Part shown: positions 6,499-13,295 of the stretch, in pieces
Layout: each line of letters starts with the position of its first letter
Position numbering within the stretch: position 1 is the first letter of the stretch
Source of the DNA: HGM12669 sp048527645
GTDB lineage: Bacteria; Bacillota; Clostridia; Oscillospirales; CAG-272
DNA: 15,869 nt
Assembly: GCA_048527645.1 (NCBI GenBank)
Contig: DBGFNI010000120.1
Coordinates: 1 to 15,869 of the forward strand
Reading direction: 5' to 3'
The notes under the pieces: generated by a model
Told to the model about the DNA's origin: nothing
Database searches by the model: none
The model's input: the letters and a program-made list of their open reading frames with translations, nothing else
Program-made: the position numbers and the translations under genes

Positions 6499-7151
6499 GC
6501 CTGTGCACCTCCCTTGTCAGTCTCCGGCTGCGCCGCCTCTTTTTTCTTTTCGCTTCTCCGCCGCAGCCCCTGAATCAGGGCAAGCAGGAAGCCGAGCGTG
6601 AAAAACGCTCCCGCGCTGGATACAAAAATCTGTGCCGGCGCCTTGGACAAAATCGGGATCTGCACACCGAAAATGGTTCCGCTGCCCAGCACCTCGCGCA
6701 CCGCTGCGATCAGCATGATCGCACCGGTAAAGCCAAGCCCGCAGCCAAGCCCGTCCATCACGGAGGGCAGAACGCCGTTCTTCGAGGCAAACGCCTCCGC
6801 GCGGGCAAGAATGATACAGTTGACCACAATCAGCGGGATATACAGTCCCAAAGTCGCATACAGCGGACGCACATATGCCCGCATCAGCAGCTCCACCGCC
6901 GTGACAAAACCGGAAATGATCACAATAAACGCAGCAATCCGAATCTGCCGGGGAATGAATTTGCGCAGCAGAGAAATCAGAATGTTGGAGCAAACCAACA
7001 CTGCCGTTGCCGCCAGTCCCATGCCCAGCGCGTTTGTCACGGTGTTCGTGATTGCCAGCGTGGGACACATGCCGAGCAACTGGATGAACGTGGGGTTGTT
7101 TTGAAACAGACCGTCCCAAAACGGCTGAAATGCCGAATGTTTCCGACTCAT
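6495..7151 (-). CDS. rnfE: RnfE, membrane subunit of the Rnf complex
   Basis: This 218-residue protein is the partner and paralogue of RnfA, with an inverted membrane topology in solved complexes. It has about six hydrophobic helices, with GMCPTLAITN (C29) and VVNCIILAR (C112) providing the other two ligands of the shared [2Fe-2S] cluster. The C-terminal 25 or so residues form a charged, Lys/Glu-rich cytosolic tail. GGAGG precedes the start inside the end of rnfG, and both ends overlap neighbours by four bases, typical of tight translational coupling. Confidence 0.95.
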   Translation of the reverse strand: MSRKHSAFQPFWDGLFQNNPTFIQLLGMCPTLAITNTVTNALGMGLAATAVLVCSNILISLLRKFIPRQIRIAAFIVIISGFVTAVELLMRAYVRPLYATLGLYIPLIVVNCIILARAEAFASKNGVLPSVMDGLGCGLGFTGAIMLIAAVREVLGSGTIFGVQIPILSKAPAQIFVSSAGAFFTLGFLLALIQGLRRRSEKKKEAAQPETDKGGAQA

Positions 7152-7690
7152 GACGCATCCCCTCCTCTCACGTTTTCCACTGCCTTTGCAGCAAGATCCA
7201 CACAGGTTCGCACGCCCTGCGACGAATAGGTTGCGCCGGATATCCCGTCCACATCCTGTGCGTTTGCATGCCCGGTAAAGCTGTTCAGAAATCCGGGATC
7301 GCTGATTTTGTTCTTTCCGGGATTGTCCGTGCAGGAGACGATCGTCACGCCGGTAACCGTCAGCGTCTGCGCGTCAAAGCCCACCATCATTTCAATCACA
7401 TCGGAAAAACCCTGCGTCTGCACATTGCAGCAATAGCCGGTAAGGGTATCGCCCTCATAGATTTCGTAAACGGCGTTTACGCCCGCAAGTTCGCACGCCT
7501 TTTCCTGCTCTCCGGTCATGTCGGGGAACAGCGCCTGCATTTTCTCCTGCTTTTCCGCCGCTTCCTTTTCGGCGGTCACCGGCGCGGTGAAGTTGTTGAT
7601 CAGCGCCAGGAGCAGCGCCACGGCGCCGCAGATCAGCAGCAGGCGCAGCGCGATGTTGAGGGTGTAGCGAATGTTATTTTGTTTTTCCAT
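7148..7690 (-). CDS. rnfG: RnfG, FMN-carrying subunit of the Rnf complex
   Basis: This 180-residue protein has one N-terminal membrane anchor (about residues 14-31) and an extracytoplasmic FMN-binding domain. The flavinylation motif is SGAT at 151-154, so FMN should be attached through a phosphoester bond to T154. TDNPGKNKISDP (121-132) is the family loop preceding it. It overlaps rnfD by 17 bases and rnfE by four. A GGAGGG ribosome site lies within the rnfD 3' end. Covalent flavinylation normally needs an ApbE transferase, which is not in this window. Confidence 0.94.
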   Translation of the reverse strand: MEKQNNIRYTLNIALRLLLICGAVALLLALINNFTAPVTAEKEAAEKQEKMQALFPDMTGEQEKACELAGVNAVYEIYEGDTLTGYCCNVQTQGFSDVIEMMVGFDAQTLTVTGVTIVSCTDNPGKNKISDPGFLNSFTGHANAQDVDGISGATYSSQGVRTCVDLAAKAVENVRGGDAS

Positions 7691-8732
7691 GCTTCAGCCC
7701 TCCGAATCTGACCGGCTTGGTGTAGCGGTCCAAGTACCACACCAACGTGTTCATAATGAGAATCGAGAAGGAAACCCCCTCGGGATATGTACCGAAAAAC
7801 CGGATGAAAACCGTAATCAGACCGCAGCCGATGCCGTAAATCACCCGCCCTGTTTTCGTGACGGGCGAGGTTGTGTAATCCGTCGCCATGAAGATCGCGC
7901 CCAGCATCAGTCCGCCGCCGCAGATCTGCCACAGCATATAGTCAATGCGGTTCGCCTGCGCAATCTGCGGGAACATGAAGGAAAGAAACGCCACCGTGCC
8001 GATAAAGGACACGGGAATGCGCCAGTCGATCACACGGCGCAGCAAGAGATAAACCCCGCCGAGCACCAACAGCAGGACGCTGACCTCACCGATGCTGCCG
8101 CTCTCCTGCCCCAAAAACATATCGAACAGATGCAGATCGGCAATGTTGCCCGACTTCATCTGCGCCATCGGCGTCGCAGACGCCACGCCGTCCACGCGGC
8201 GCAGCAATGCACCGCCCGACACGCTGAAATCCGTCATGCGATCGGTCCACGCCAGCATCAGAAACACGCGCGCCGCCAAAGCGGGATTGACAACATTTTT
8301 CCCGATTCCGCCGTAGAGCTGCTTGACCACGATGATCGCAAAAAACGCACCAATCACCGCCATCCAGATCGGCAGACCCACCGGCAGATTGAACGCAAGG
8401 ATCACGCCGGTCACCGCCGCGGAAAGATCAGATACCGTGACAGGCTTGTGCAATAATTTCTGCCACAGAAATTCAAACAGCACACAGCTTGCCGTCGTTG
8501 CGACGGTCAGCCAAAGCGCGCGCACGCCGAACTGATAAACCGCCCACGCAAGCGCGGGGAGCAGCGCGATCAGCACATCCAGCATCACAGAACGGGTTGT
8601 GTCGGCGTGATGCACATGGGGAGAGACCGAGACCGTCAGCATCTGCGGAAAATCGTATTCCGCCGGCGTCTGTACCGGTTCGGTCTGCACCGCCGGCGCC
8701 GCCGTCGTTTCCGTTACATTTGTCTGTGGCAT
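7674..8732 (-). CDS. rnfD: RnfD, flavin-binding membrane subunit of the Rnf complex
   Basis: This 352-residue polytopic membrane protein probably contributes to ion translocation. It has GGIGKNVVNPALAARVF (141-157) and the flavinylation segment DGVASATPMA, with T187 as the likely FMN attachment site. Here the usual SGAT reads SAT, as in some clostridial RnfD proteins. About 27 polar, Thr/Pro/Gln-rich residues precede the first conserved part. The ATG at 8732 sits seven bases after AGGAGG. A GTG immediately upstream (8735) would add one residue but leaves only four bases of spacing. The start overlaps the rnfC stop codon. Confidence 0.94.
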   Translation of the reverse strand: MPQTNVTETTAAPAVQTEPVQTPAEYDFPQMLTVSVSPHVHHADTTRSVMLDVLIALLPALAWAVYQFGVRALWLTVATTASCVLFEFLWQKLLHKPVTVSDLSAAVTGVILAFNLPVGLPIWMAVIGAFFAIIVVKQLYGGIGKNVVNPALAARVFLMLAWTDRMTDFSVSGGALLRRVDGVASATPMAQMKSGNIADLHLFDMFLGQESGSIGEVSVLLLVLGGVYLLLRRVIDWRIPVSFIGTVAFLSFMFPQIAQANRIDYMLWQICGGGLMLGAIFMATDYTTSPVTKTGRVIYGIGCGLITVFIRFFGTYPEGVSFSILIMNTLVWYLDRYTKPVRFGGLKHGKTK

Positions 8733-10111
8733 CACGACCCCTCCTTTTCCGCTTTCGGCTCTGCGGCCTTCTTCACTTCATTTTCCTTCAGTTTCTGCGC
8801 CATTGCCTGCTGACGCTCCCGGATGATTCCCTTTGCCTTCTTGATATACTGCACAATGGGAACATACCCCGGACAGCCGTAAGAACAGGTGCCGCATTCG
8901 ACGCAGCTCATAATATCAAACTGTTCCAGCATATCCCAGTCTGCCTTGCGCGTAAACGCCGCCAGATAATTGGGCATCAGATGCATCGGGCAGTGCTGCA
9001 CGCATCTGCCGCAGCGGATGCACACCGCGTTTTGCGGCTTTTTGTCCGAATCGCTGAAAACCAGCAGCGCGGAGGTTGACTTTTTCACGGTCGTATCGAC
9101 GCTGAACTGCGCCATTCCCATCATCGGACCGCCGTCAATGATTTTGTGCGGTTCGTTTTTCAGTCCGCCGCAAAAAGCAATAACATCGCGGTAGGAGGTC
9201 CCGATCGGCACAAAAATGTTTTTCGGCTCCCGCACGCAGTCGCCGTCACAGGTCATCACCCGCTCCACCAGCGGCATCCCCGTGGCAAATGCCCGGTATA
9301 CCGCCGCGCAGGTTTCCGCGTTGAAAATCACGCATCCTGCGTCCGCAGGCAGCTTTCCCGTAGGCAGCTCCACCTTTTTCAGCGCGTAAATCAGCTGCCG
9401 CTCGTCTCCCTGCGGATATTTGGTTTTGAGCACGGCAACCCGGATATACGGGATGTCTTGCGTCAGCGTCTTCATATGCGCGATCGCATCGGGCTTGTTG
9501 TCCTCAATCGCAATGATCGCCTCTTGTATTCCAACCCCACGCAGCAGGATTTTCACCCCGTTGAGAATGTTTTCCCCCTGCTCCAAAAACAACCGATGGT
9601 TTGCGGTGATATACGGCTCGCACTCCGCGCCGTTGACAATCAGCGTGTCCGCCTTGCCCACCGCCGACTGAATCTTTGCATAGGTAGGAAACGCCGCGCC
9701 TCCCATGCCGGAGATGCCCGCCTGCCGCACCACCTCGACAATCTGCTCAGAGGTCGTTTCCTCCAGGGGCTGCGTAAACGGGCGAACCTCGGGAGAAATG
9801 CGGTCTTCAAAGTCGTTTTCAATATCGATATAGCTGACCATTCTGCCGTCCGCCGTCTGATGCAGAGCGATTTTTGTCACCTTGCCGCTGACGCTGGCGT
9901 GAACCGGGCAGCCCAGTCCTTTTTCCACCCGTCCGATCACCTGCCCCTTGTCCACCGTGTCGCCGACTTGAACGGCAGGTGTGCAGGGCGCGCCGATATG
10001 CTGCGACATCGAGACGGAAACCGTAGCCGGCGGCGTGATGGGTTCAATGGGACAGCCTTCCGTATTCTTATACTCGTTCATGCGGATGCCGCCCTGAAAT
10101 GTGTAAGCCAA
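8732..10111 (-). CDS. rnfC: RnfC, NADH/FMN-binding subunit of the Rnf complex
   Basis: RnfC is the peripheral cytosolic subunit where NAD+ is reduced. In this 459-residue protein an N-terminal segment with FQGGIR leads into a barrel-like domain. The nucleotide-site motifs GMGGAAFP (135-142), NGAECEPY (160-167) and YPQGDERQL (232-240) follow, as in complex I NuoF-type proteins. Two [4Fe-4S] motifs are C364/367/370/374 and C403/406/409/413. The C-terminus is a Lys/Glu/Ala-rich tail. The start is a TTG at 10111, chosen because the encoded MAYTFQGGIR matches the family N-terminus and AGAGGTG lies just upstream. It is the first gene of rnfCDGEAB and has its own promoter. Confidence 0.94.
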   Translation of the reverse strand: MAYTFQGGIRMNEYKNTEGCPIEPITPPATVSVSMSQHIGAPCTPAVQVGDTVDKGQVIGRVEKGLGCPVHASVSGKVTKIALHQTADGRMVSYIDIENDFEDRISPEVRPFTQPLEETTSEQIVEVVRQAGISGMGGAAFPTYAKIQSAVGKADTLIVNGAECEPYITANHRLFLEQGENILNGVKILLRGVGIQEAIIAIEDNKPDAIAHMKTLTQDIPYIRVAVLKTKYPQGDERQLIYALKKVELPTGKLPADAGCVIFNAETCAAVYRAFATGMPLVERVMTCDGDCVREPKNIFVPIGTSYRDVIAFCGGLKNEPHKIIDGGPMMGMAQFSVDTTVKKSTSALLVFSDSDKKPQNAVCIRCGRCVQHCPMHLMPNYLAAFTRKADWDMLEQFDIMSCVECGTCSYGCPGYVPIVQYIKKAKGIIRERQQAMAQKLKENEVKKAAEPKAEKEGS

Positions 10112-10116
10112 ACAAA

Positions 10117-10123
10117 CACCTCT
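10117..10123 (-). promoter_or_regulatory. Ribosome-binding site for the rnfC TTG start
   Basis: The minus strand reads AGAGGTG, five bases before the TTG at 10111. No ATG or GTG with a better site lies between this point and the conserved FQGGIR codons, so the rare TTG start is favoured. It may lower initiation relative to the downstream rnf genes. Confidence 0.6.
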
Positions 10124-10137
10124 TTCTGCTATACCTG

Positions 10138-10152
10138 TTGAAAAATGTTCAA
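10138..10152. repeat. Short inverted repeat in the rnfC leader
   Basis: TTGAA and TTCAA flank five bases between the rnfC transcription start and the ribosome site. It could be an operator, but it is short and lies in AT-rich DNA, so chance is quite possible. It does not match the Rex consensus, a common regulator of rnf operons. Confidence 0.25.
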
Positions 10153-10183
10153 AAAGTATCGTGTAATTTGAAAAATCTATTAT

Positions 10184-10212
10184 ATTATATCATAAAGAAT
10201 GTTTTTGTGCAA
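10184..10212 (-). promoter_or_regulatory. rnfC promoter
   Basis: The minus strand shows TTGCAC (10212-10207), 17 bases, then a perfect TATAAT (10189-10184). A second TATAAT overlaps at 10184-10179. Transcription should start near 10177, leaving a leader of about 65 bases. This would drive rnfCDGEAB and probably the transketolase genes. Confidence 0.75.
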
Positions 10213-10218
10213 CACAAA
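10204..10218. promoter_or_regulatory. Inverted repeat over the rnfC -35 box, likely operator
   Basis: TTTGTG-CAA-CACAAA is a perfect palindrome apart from its three central bases and fully covers the -35 hexamer. Its TTGTG/CACAA arms resemble Rex half-sites, but the arms are three bases apart rather than the eight expected between TTGTG and CACAA in a Rex site. The position suggests repression; the regulator is not known. Confidence 0.45.
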
Positions 10219-10434
10219 TCTTTCAATTTCCGATATTTTCGCGTTTTTCGCAGTTTTGCATGGTACGGTGCGCAAATCACACAGCACGCGGCGCCGCCGC
10301 CCGCAGCAGATTGCAATCCATTTCCCACGCTTTTCCGTGCGGCAACGGCGCGCAGCGCGCACAAAAATCGTGCAAAACGGCGCCGGCGCCAAACAGACGT
10401 TTTGCGGAAAAAAAGATTTTTTTCGCCGCACCCC
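10219..10434. other. Gene-free spacer between the rnfC and rpsO promoters
   Basis: No credible gene was seen here. Short open frames on both strands are Arg/Ala-rich, lack ribosome sites and resemble no family. The stretch holds GC-rich self-complementary patches such as GGCGCCGGCGCC near 10380-10391, and a poly-A/poly-T dyad near 10408-10424 just upstream of the rpsO promoter. A small RNA cannot be excluded, but there is no matching promoter and terminator. Confidence 0.5.
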
Positions 10435-10463
10435 TTTACAAAAGAATTATTTTGTGTTATACT
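10435..10463 (+). promoter_or_regulatory. rpsO promoter
   Basis: TTTACA at 10435-10440 and TATACT at 10458-10463 are 17 bases apart, and TG one base before the -10 box makes it an extended -10 element. The start should fall near 10470, leaving a leader of about 125 bases before rpsO. Confidence 0.75.
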
Positions 10464-10469
10464 ATGACA

Positions 10470-10594
10470 GCATAGCGTGTACAGCACGGCTGTGCATTCC
10501 CGTTCACGGAATACGGAGTAAGCCTTTTTGATACAAGGAACTTCACCCGCCGTATCCTGTGGCCGAGGAAAACAAAATAAATGAGGTGAAAATC
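10470..10594 (+). promoter_or_regulatory. Structured rpsO leader, candidate S15 autoregulatory element
   Basis: GGAATACGG (10508-10516) can pair with CCGTATCC (10550-10557) with one bulged A. In its loop, TTCACC (10542-10547) is complementary to GGTGAA (10585-10590), which includes the rpsO Shine-Dalgarno sequence. Together these would form a pseudoknot masking the ribosome site. GGAAT (10508-10512) can instead pair with ATTCC (10496-10500), so two exclusive folds exist. S15 autoregulation through rpsO leaders, including a pseudoknot in E. coli, is established; this specific fold is inferred by eye. Confidence 0.5.
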
Positions 10595-10858
10595 ATGACC
10601 AAAGAAGAAAAGCAGCAAATCATCGCAACCTATGCCACCCATGAAGGCGACACAGGATCCCCCGAGGTTCAGATTGCCGTTCTGACCAAGCGTATCAACG
10701 ATTTGAACGAGCATCTGAAAAACAACCACAAAGACCATCACAGCAGACGCGGTCTGCTCAAGATGGTAGGTCACAGAAGAAATCTGCTGGGTTATCTGCA
10801 GAAAAACGACATTGCCCGTTACCGTGCAATTGTTGAGAAGCTGGGCCTGAGAAAGTAA
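10595..10858 (+). CDS. rpsO: 30S ribosomal protein S15
   Basis: This 87-residue protein is full length for S15, which binds the central domain of 16S rRNA early in 30S assembly. Family hallmarks are the HEGDTGSPEVQIAVLTKRI segment near residues 16-34, HHSRRGLLKMVGHRRNLLGYL near 49-69, and the end EKLGLRK. The ATG at 10595 was chosen over an in-frame GTG start at 10559 because GAGGTG lies seven bases before it and S15 begins MTKEEK. It is followed by its own terminator and then pnp, the same rpsO-pnp order known in many bacteria. Confidence 0.97.
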   Translation: MTKEEKQQIIATYATHEGDTGSPEVQIAVLTKRINDLNEHLKNNHKDHHSRRGLLKMVGHRRNLLGYLQKNDIARYRAIVEKLGLRK

Positions 10859-10873
10859 TCACGCAAAGGGAAT

Positions 10874-10907
10874 TCGGCCGGGTCTTATGTTTGATCCGGC
10901 CGATTTT
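10874..10907 (+). terminator. Terminator between rpsO and pnp
   Basis: TCGGCCGG plus GTC (10874-10884) pairs with GAT plus CCGGCCGA (10893-10903), including one wobble, around an eight-base loop, and TTTT follows. An outer repeat, AAAGGGAA at 10865-10872 with TTCCCTTT at 10913-10920, brackets the hairpin and could extend or compete with it. Read-through into pnp is plausible. Confidence 0.75.
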
Positions 10908-10977
10908 CAGATTTCCCTTTCCGATGCACCTTCTCCGCTATTTGAATCAACGGAGTGATTGACGGGTGGGTAGCAGT

Positions 10978-11018
10978 TAATGACGTGCCGCGTGCCGGTG
11001 CGGGCGACGCGTCATTAA
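10978..11018 (+). promoter_or_regulatory. Long hairpin in the pnp leader
   Basis: TTAATGACG (10978-10986) pairs with CGTCATTAA (11010-11018). The stem continues with a G-T and a G-C pair, and an inner CCGC/GCGG stem follows. In E. coli a pnp leader hairpin is cut by RNase III and mediates PNPase autocontrol; a similar role here is an inference. It has no T run, so it is not a terminator. Confidence 0.5.
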
Positions 11019-11019
11019 G

Positions 11020-11028
11020 TGCTATACA
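11020..11028 (+). promoter_or_regulatory. Possible extended -10 promoter for pnp
   Basis: TGCTATACA fits an extended -10 element (TG-N-TATACA), but no -35 box lies at the right distance (11000-11005 is GCGGGC). If used, the transcript would lack the upstream hairpin and start near 11035. Otherwise pnp depends on read-through from rpsO. Confidence 0.25.
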
Positions 11029-11035
11029 CAACGGA

Positions 11036-11080
11036 TCCTCCTTGAGATAAACAATCACAGTACAAAAACAGTATGGAGGA
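11036..11080 (+). promoter_or_regulatory. Complement to the pnp Shine-Dalgarno sequence
   Basis: TCCTCC at 11036-11041 is fully complementary to GGAGGA at 11075-11080, the pnp ribosome site. The six-pair stem would close a 33-base loop and hide the site, a plausible translational switch. Stability was not calculated. Confidence 0.4.
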
Positions 11081-11087
11081 AAAACAC

Positions 11088-13184
11088 ATGTTTGAAAACT
11101 ACAAGGTATTCGAATACGAATACGCCGGCAGACCGCTGCGCGTCGAAACCGGCAAGGTTGCGGGTCTGGCAAACGGCTCTGCGATGGTGCGCTACGGCGA
11201 CACCGTCATTTTGGCGTGCGCCACCGCAAGCGCAAAACCCCGCGAGGGCATCGACTTTCTCCCGTTAAGCGTTGACTTTGAAGAGAGAATGTATTCCGTG
11301 GGTAAAATCCCCGGCGGCTATCTGCGCCGCGAGGGCAAGCCCTCTGAAAAGGCGGTGCTGACCTCCCGCGTGATCGACCGCCCGATCCGTCCCCTGTTCC
11401 CCAAGGATCTGCGCAACGATGTCTGCGTGTCTCTGACCGTGATGAGCGTTGACAACGATTGCTCCCCCGAAATCACCGCCATGATCGGCGCGTCGATTGC
11501 CCTGTCCATCTCCGACATCCCGTGGAACGGCCCGATCGGCGGCGCGTTTGTCGGACTGGTTGACGGCGAAATCGTGATCAACCCCACCTCCGAGCAGCGC
11601 AAAAACAGCGATCTGGAGCTGACCGTTGCCGCAAGCCATGAAAAGGTCGTCATGATCGAGGCGGGCGCAAACGAAGTGGATGACGACACGATGTTCCGTG
11701 CCATCATGAAAGCACATGAGGAAATCAAGGGCATCTGCTCGTTCATTGATTCCATTGTCGCACAGATCGGCAAGCCGAAGTTCTCTTATCCCTCCGGCGA
11801 GCTGGATCATGATATGTTTGACAAGATTTTCGCCTTCTGTGAGAGCGATCTGATGACCGCGCTGGACACCGATGACAAAAATGTCCGCGATGAGCGCATC
11901 GTTCCGATTGTTGACGCCATTCTGGAAAAATTCGGCGAAGCGTATCCCGATCTGGACGTCCAGATGGACGAACTGATGTACAAAATGCAGAAAAAGATCG
12001 TGCGCCGTTGGCTGCTGCGCGATAAAAAGCGCGTAGACGGCAGAAAAATGGATCAGATCCGCCCGCTGGCAGCAGAAGTCGGCGTGCTGCCGCGCACACA
12101 CGGCTCCGGTCTCTTCACGCGCGGCCAGACGCAGGTGCTGACCGTCGCAACCCTCGGCCCCATAGGCGACGCGCAGATGCTCGACGGCATCGACGAGGAA
12201 GACAGCAAGCGCTATATGCACCACTATAATATGCCCGGCTATTCCGTCGGCGAAGCAAAGGCAAGCCGCGGTCCCGGCCGCCGCGAAATCGGTCACGGCG
12301 CGCTGGCAGAGCGCTCTCTGGTGCCCGTGCTGCCCTCCGTCGAGGAATTCCCCTACGCCATCCGTCTGGTCTCCGAAGTGGTCAGCTCCAACGGCTCCAC
12401 CTCGCAGGGCTCCGTCTGCGGCTCCACGCTGGCGCTGATGGACGCGGGTGTGCCGATCAAGGCGCCTGTCGCGGGCATTTCCTGCGGTCTGATCACAGAC
12501 GATGACGGCAGCTTTATGACAATGATTGACATTCAGGGTCTGGAAGACTTTTACGGCGATATGGACTTCAAGGTGGCAGGTACGCACAAGGGTATCACCT
12601 CCATTCAGATGGATCTGAAAATCGACGGTCTGACGCCGGAAATCATCCGCGAGGCATTCGCCGTCACCCACAAGGGCCGCGACTATATCATCGACAACGT
12701 TCTGCTGGCGGCAATTGACGCACCGCGGGCAGAGGTCAGCAAGTATGCGCCCAAGATGATCACCATGAAGATTCACCCCGACAAGATCCGCGAGGTCATC
12801 GGCACCGGCGGCAAGGTCATTCAGAAGATCGTTGCAGACACCGGCGCGAAGATCGACATCGAAGAGGACGGTACCGTCTTCATCGCCGCAGTCGATCCCG
12901 AAGCAGGAAACGCGGCAAAGGCAGCCATCGACGCCATCGTATTCGAACCGCAGCCCGGCGAGATTTATATGGGAAAGGTCGTCACCATCAAGGAATTCGG
13001 CGCTTTTGTGGAATACTATCCCGGTCACGACGGTCTGGTTCACATTTCCCAGTTGGATCACAAGCGCGTAGAACGCGTGGAGGACGTGTGCAAAGAGGGC
13101 GACGAATTCTTGGTCAAGGTGCTAGGCGTGGACGAAAAGGGACGCGTCAAGCTCTCCCGCAAGGATTGCCTGCCCAAGGCATAA
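11088..13184 (+). CDS. pnp: Polyribonucleotide nucleotidyltransferase (PNPase)
   Basis: PNPase degrades RNA 3' to 5' by phosphorolysis, releasing nucleoside diphosphates, and works in the cytosolic RNA-decay machinery. At 698 residues it is full length. In order: a first RNase PH domain (about 10-140), an all-helical linker domain, the second, catalytic RNase PH domain (about 310-540) with FSM-like acidic block GDMDFKVAGT (490-499), a KH domain (about 553-612) with GTGGK, and an S1 domain (about 622-693) with GEIYMGKV and HDGLVHISQL. The ATG at 11088 has GGAGG eight bases upstream. An upstream in-frame ATG at 11073 overlaps that site and was rejected. Expression is probably linked to rpsO and to its own leader. 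Confidence 0.97.
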   Translation: MFENYKVFEYEYAGRPLRVETGKVAGLANGSAMVRYGDTVILACATASAKPREGIDFLPLSVDFEERMYSVGKIPGGYLRREGKPSEKAVLTSRVIDRPIRPLFPKDLRNDVCVSLTVMSVDNDCSPEITAMIGASIALSISDIPWNGPIGGAFVGLVDGEIVINPTSEQRKNSDLELTVAASHEKVVMIEAGANEVDDDTMFRAIMKAHEEIKGICSFIDSIVAQIGKPKFSYPSGELDHDMFDKIFAFCESDLMTALDTDDKNVRDERIVPIVDAILEKFGEAYPDLDVQMDELMYKMQKKIVRRWLLRDKKRVDGRKMDQIRPLAAEVGVLPRTHGSGLFTRGQTQVLTVATLGPIGDAQMLDGIDEEDSKRYMHHYNMPGYSVGEAKASRGPGRREIGHGALAERSLVPVLPSVEEFPYAIRLVSEVVSSNGSTSQGSVCGSTLALMDAGVPIKAPVAGISCGLITDDDGSFMTMIDIQGLEDFYGDMDFKVAGTHKGITSIQMDLKIDGLTPEIIREAFAVTHKGRDYIIDNVLLAAIDAPRAEVSKYAPKMITMKIHPDKIREVIGTGGKVIQKIVADTGAKIDIEEDGTVFIAAVDPEAGNAAKAAIDAIVFEPQPGEIYMGKVVTIKEFGAFVEYYPGHDGLVHISQLDHKRVERVEDVCKEGDEFLVKVLGVDEKGRVKLSRKDCLPKA

Positions 13185-13202
13185 GAGCCAAATACCCGAA
13201 AA

Positions 13203-13254
13203 CAAAAAGATACAGCACCGTGCTGCCGTTTGAGGCGCCGGTGCTGTTGTTTTT
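13203..13254. terminator. Bidirectional terminator between pnp and the membrane protein gene
   Basis: ACAGCACCG (13212-13220) pairs with CGGTGCTGT (13239-13247) around an 18-base loop that has an inner GCC/GGC pairing. The + strand side ends in TTTTT (13250-13254). The minus strand side ends in a T-rich tail (complement of 13203-13210). It therefore serves both convergent genes. Confidence 0.75.
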
Positions 13255-13295
13255 ATTCTTTTTTCTTCCGCTTTCCCGCTGCTTGCAGCGCCGCA

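Noticed and set aside
9146..10141. A 331-codon open frame on the plus strand opposite rnfC
   Set aside because: Arg/His/Leu-rich shadow of rnfC with no family features.
10138..10218. A Rex operator upstream of rnfC
   Set aside because: Arms resembling TTGTG/CACAA exist but neither repeat fits the Rex spacing or the TTGTTAA/TTGTGAA-N4 layout, so I did not name the regulator.
10180..10531. Several overlapping small open frames between rnfC and rpsO
   Set aside because: They cover promoters and GC-rich repeats, are basic and low in complexity, and lack ribosome sites. No real gene can be supported.
10921..11087. A known metabolite riboswitch or T-box before pnp
   Set aside because: The hairpins show no conserved T-box sequence or riboswitch core that I can recognise.
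11265..13061. A 598-codon open frame on the minus strand opposite pnp
   Set aside because: It lies wholly inside pnp, whose domains are unmistakable; no ribosome site or promoter was seen and the composition is Asp/Gly/His-rich shadow sequence.
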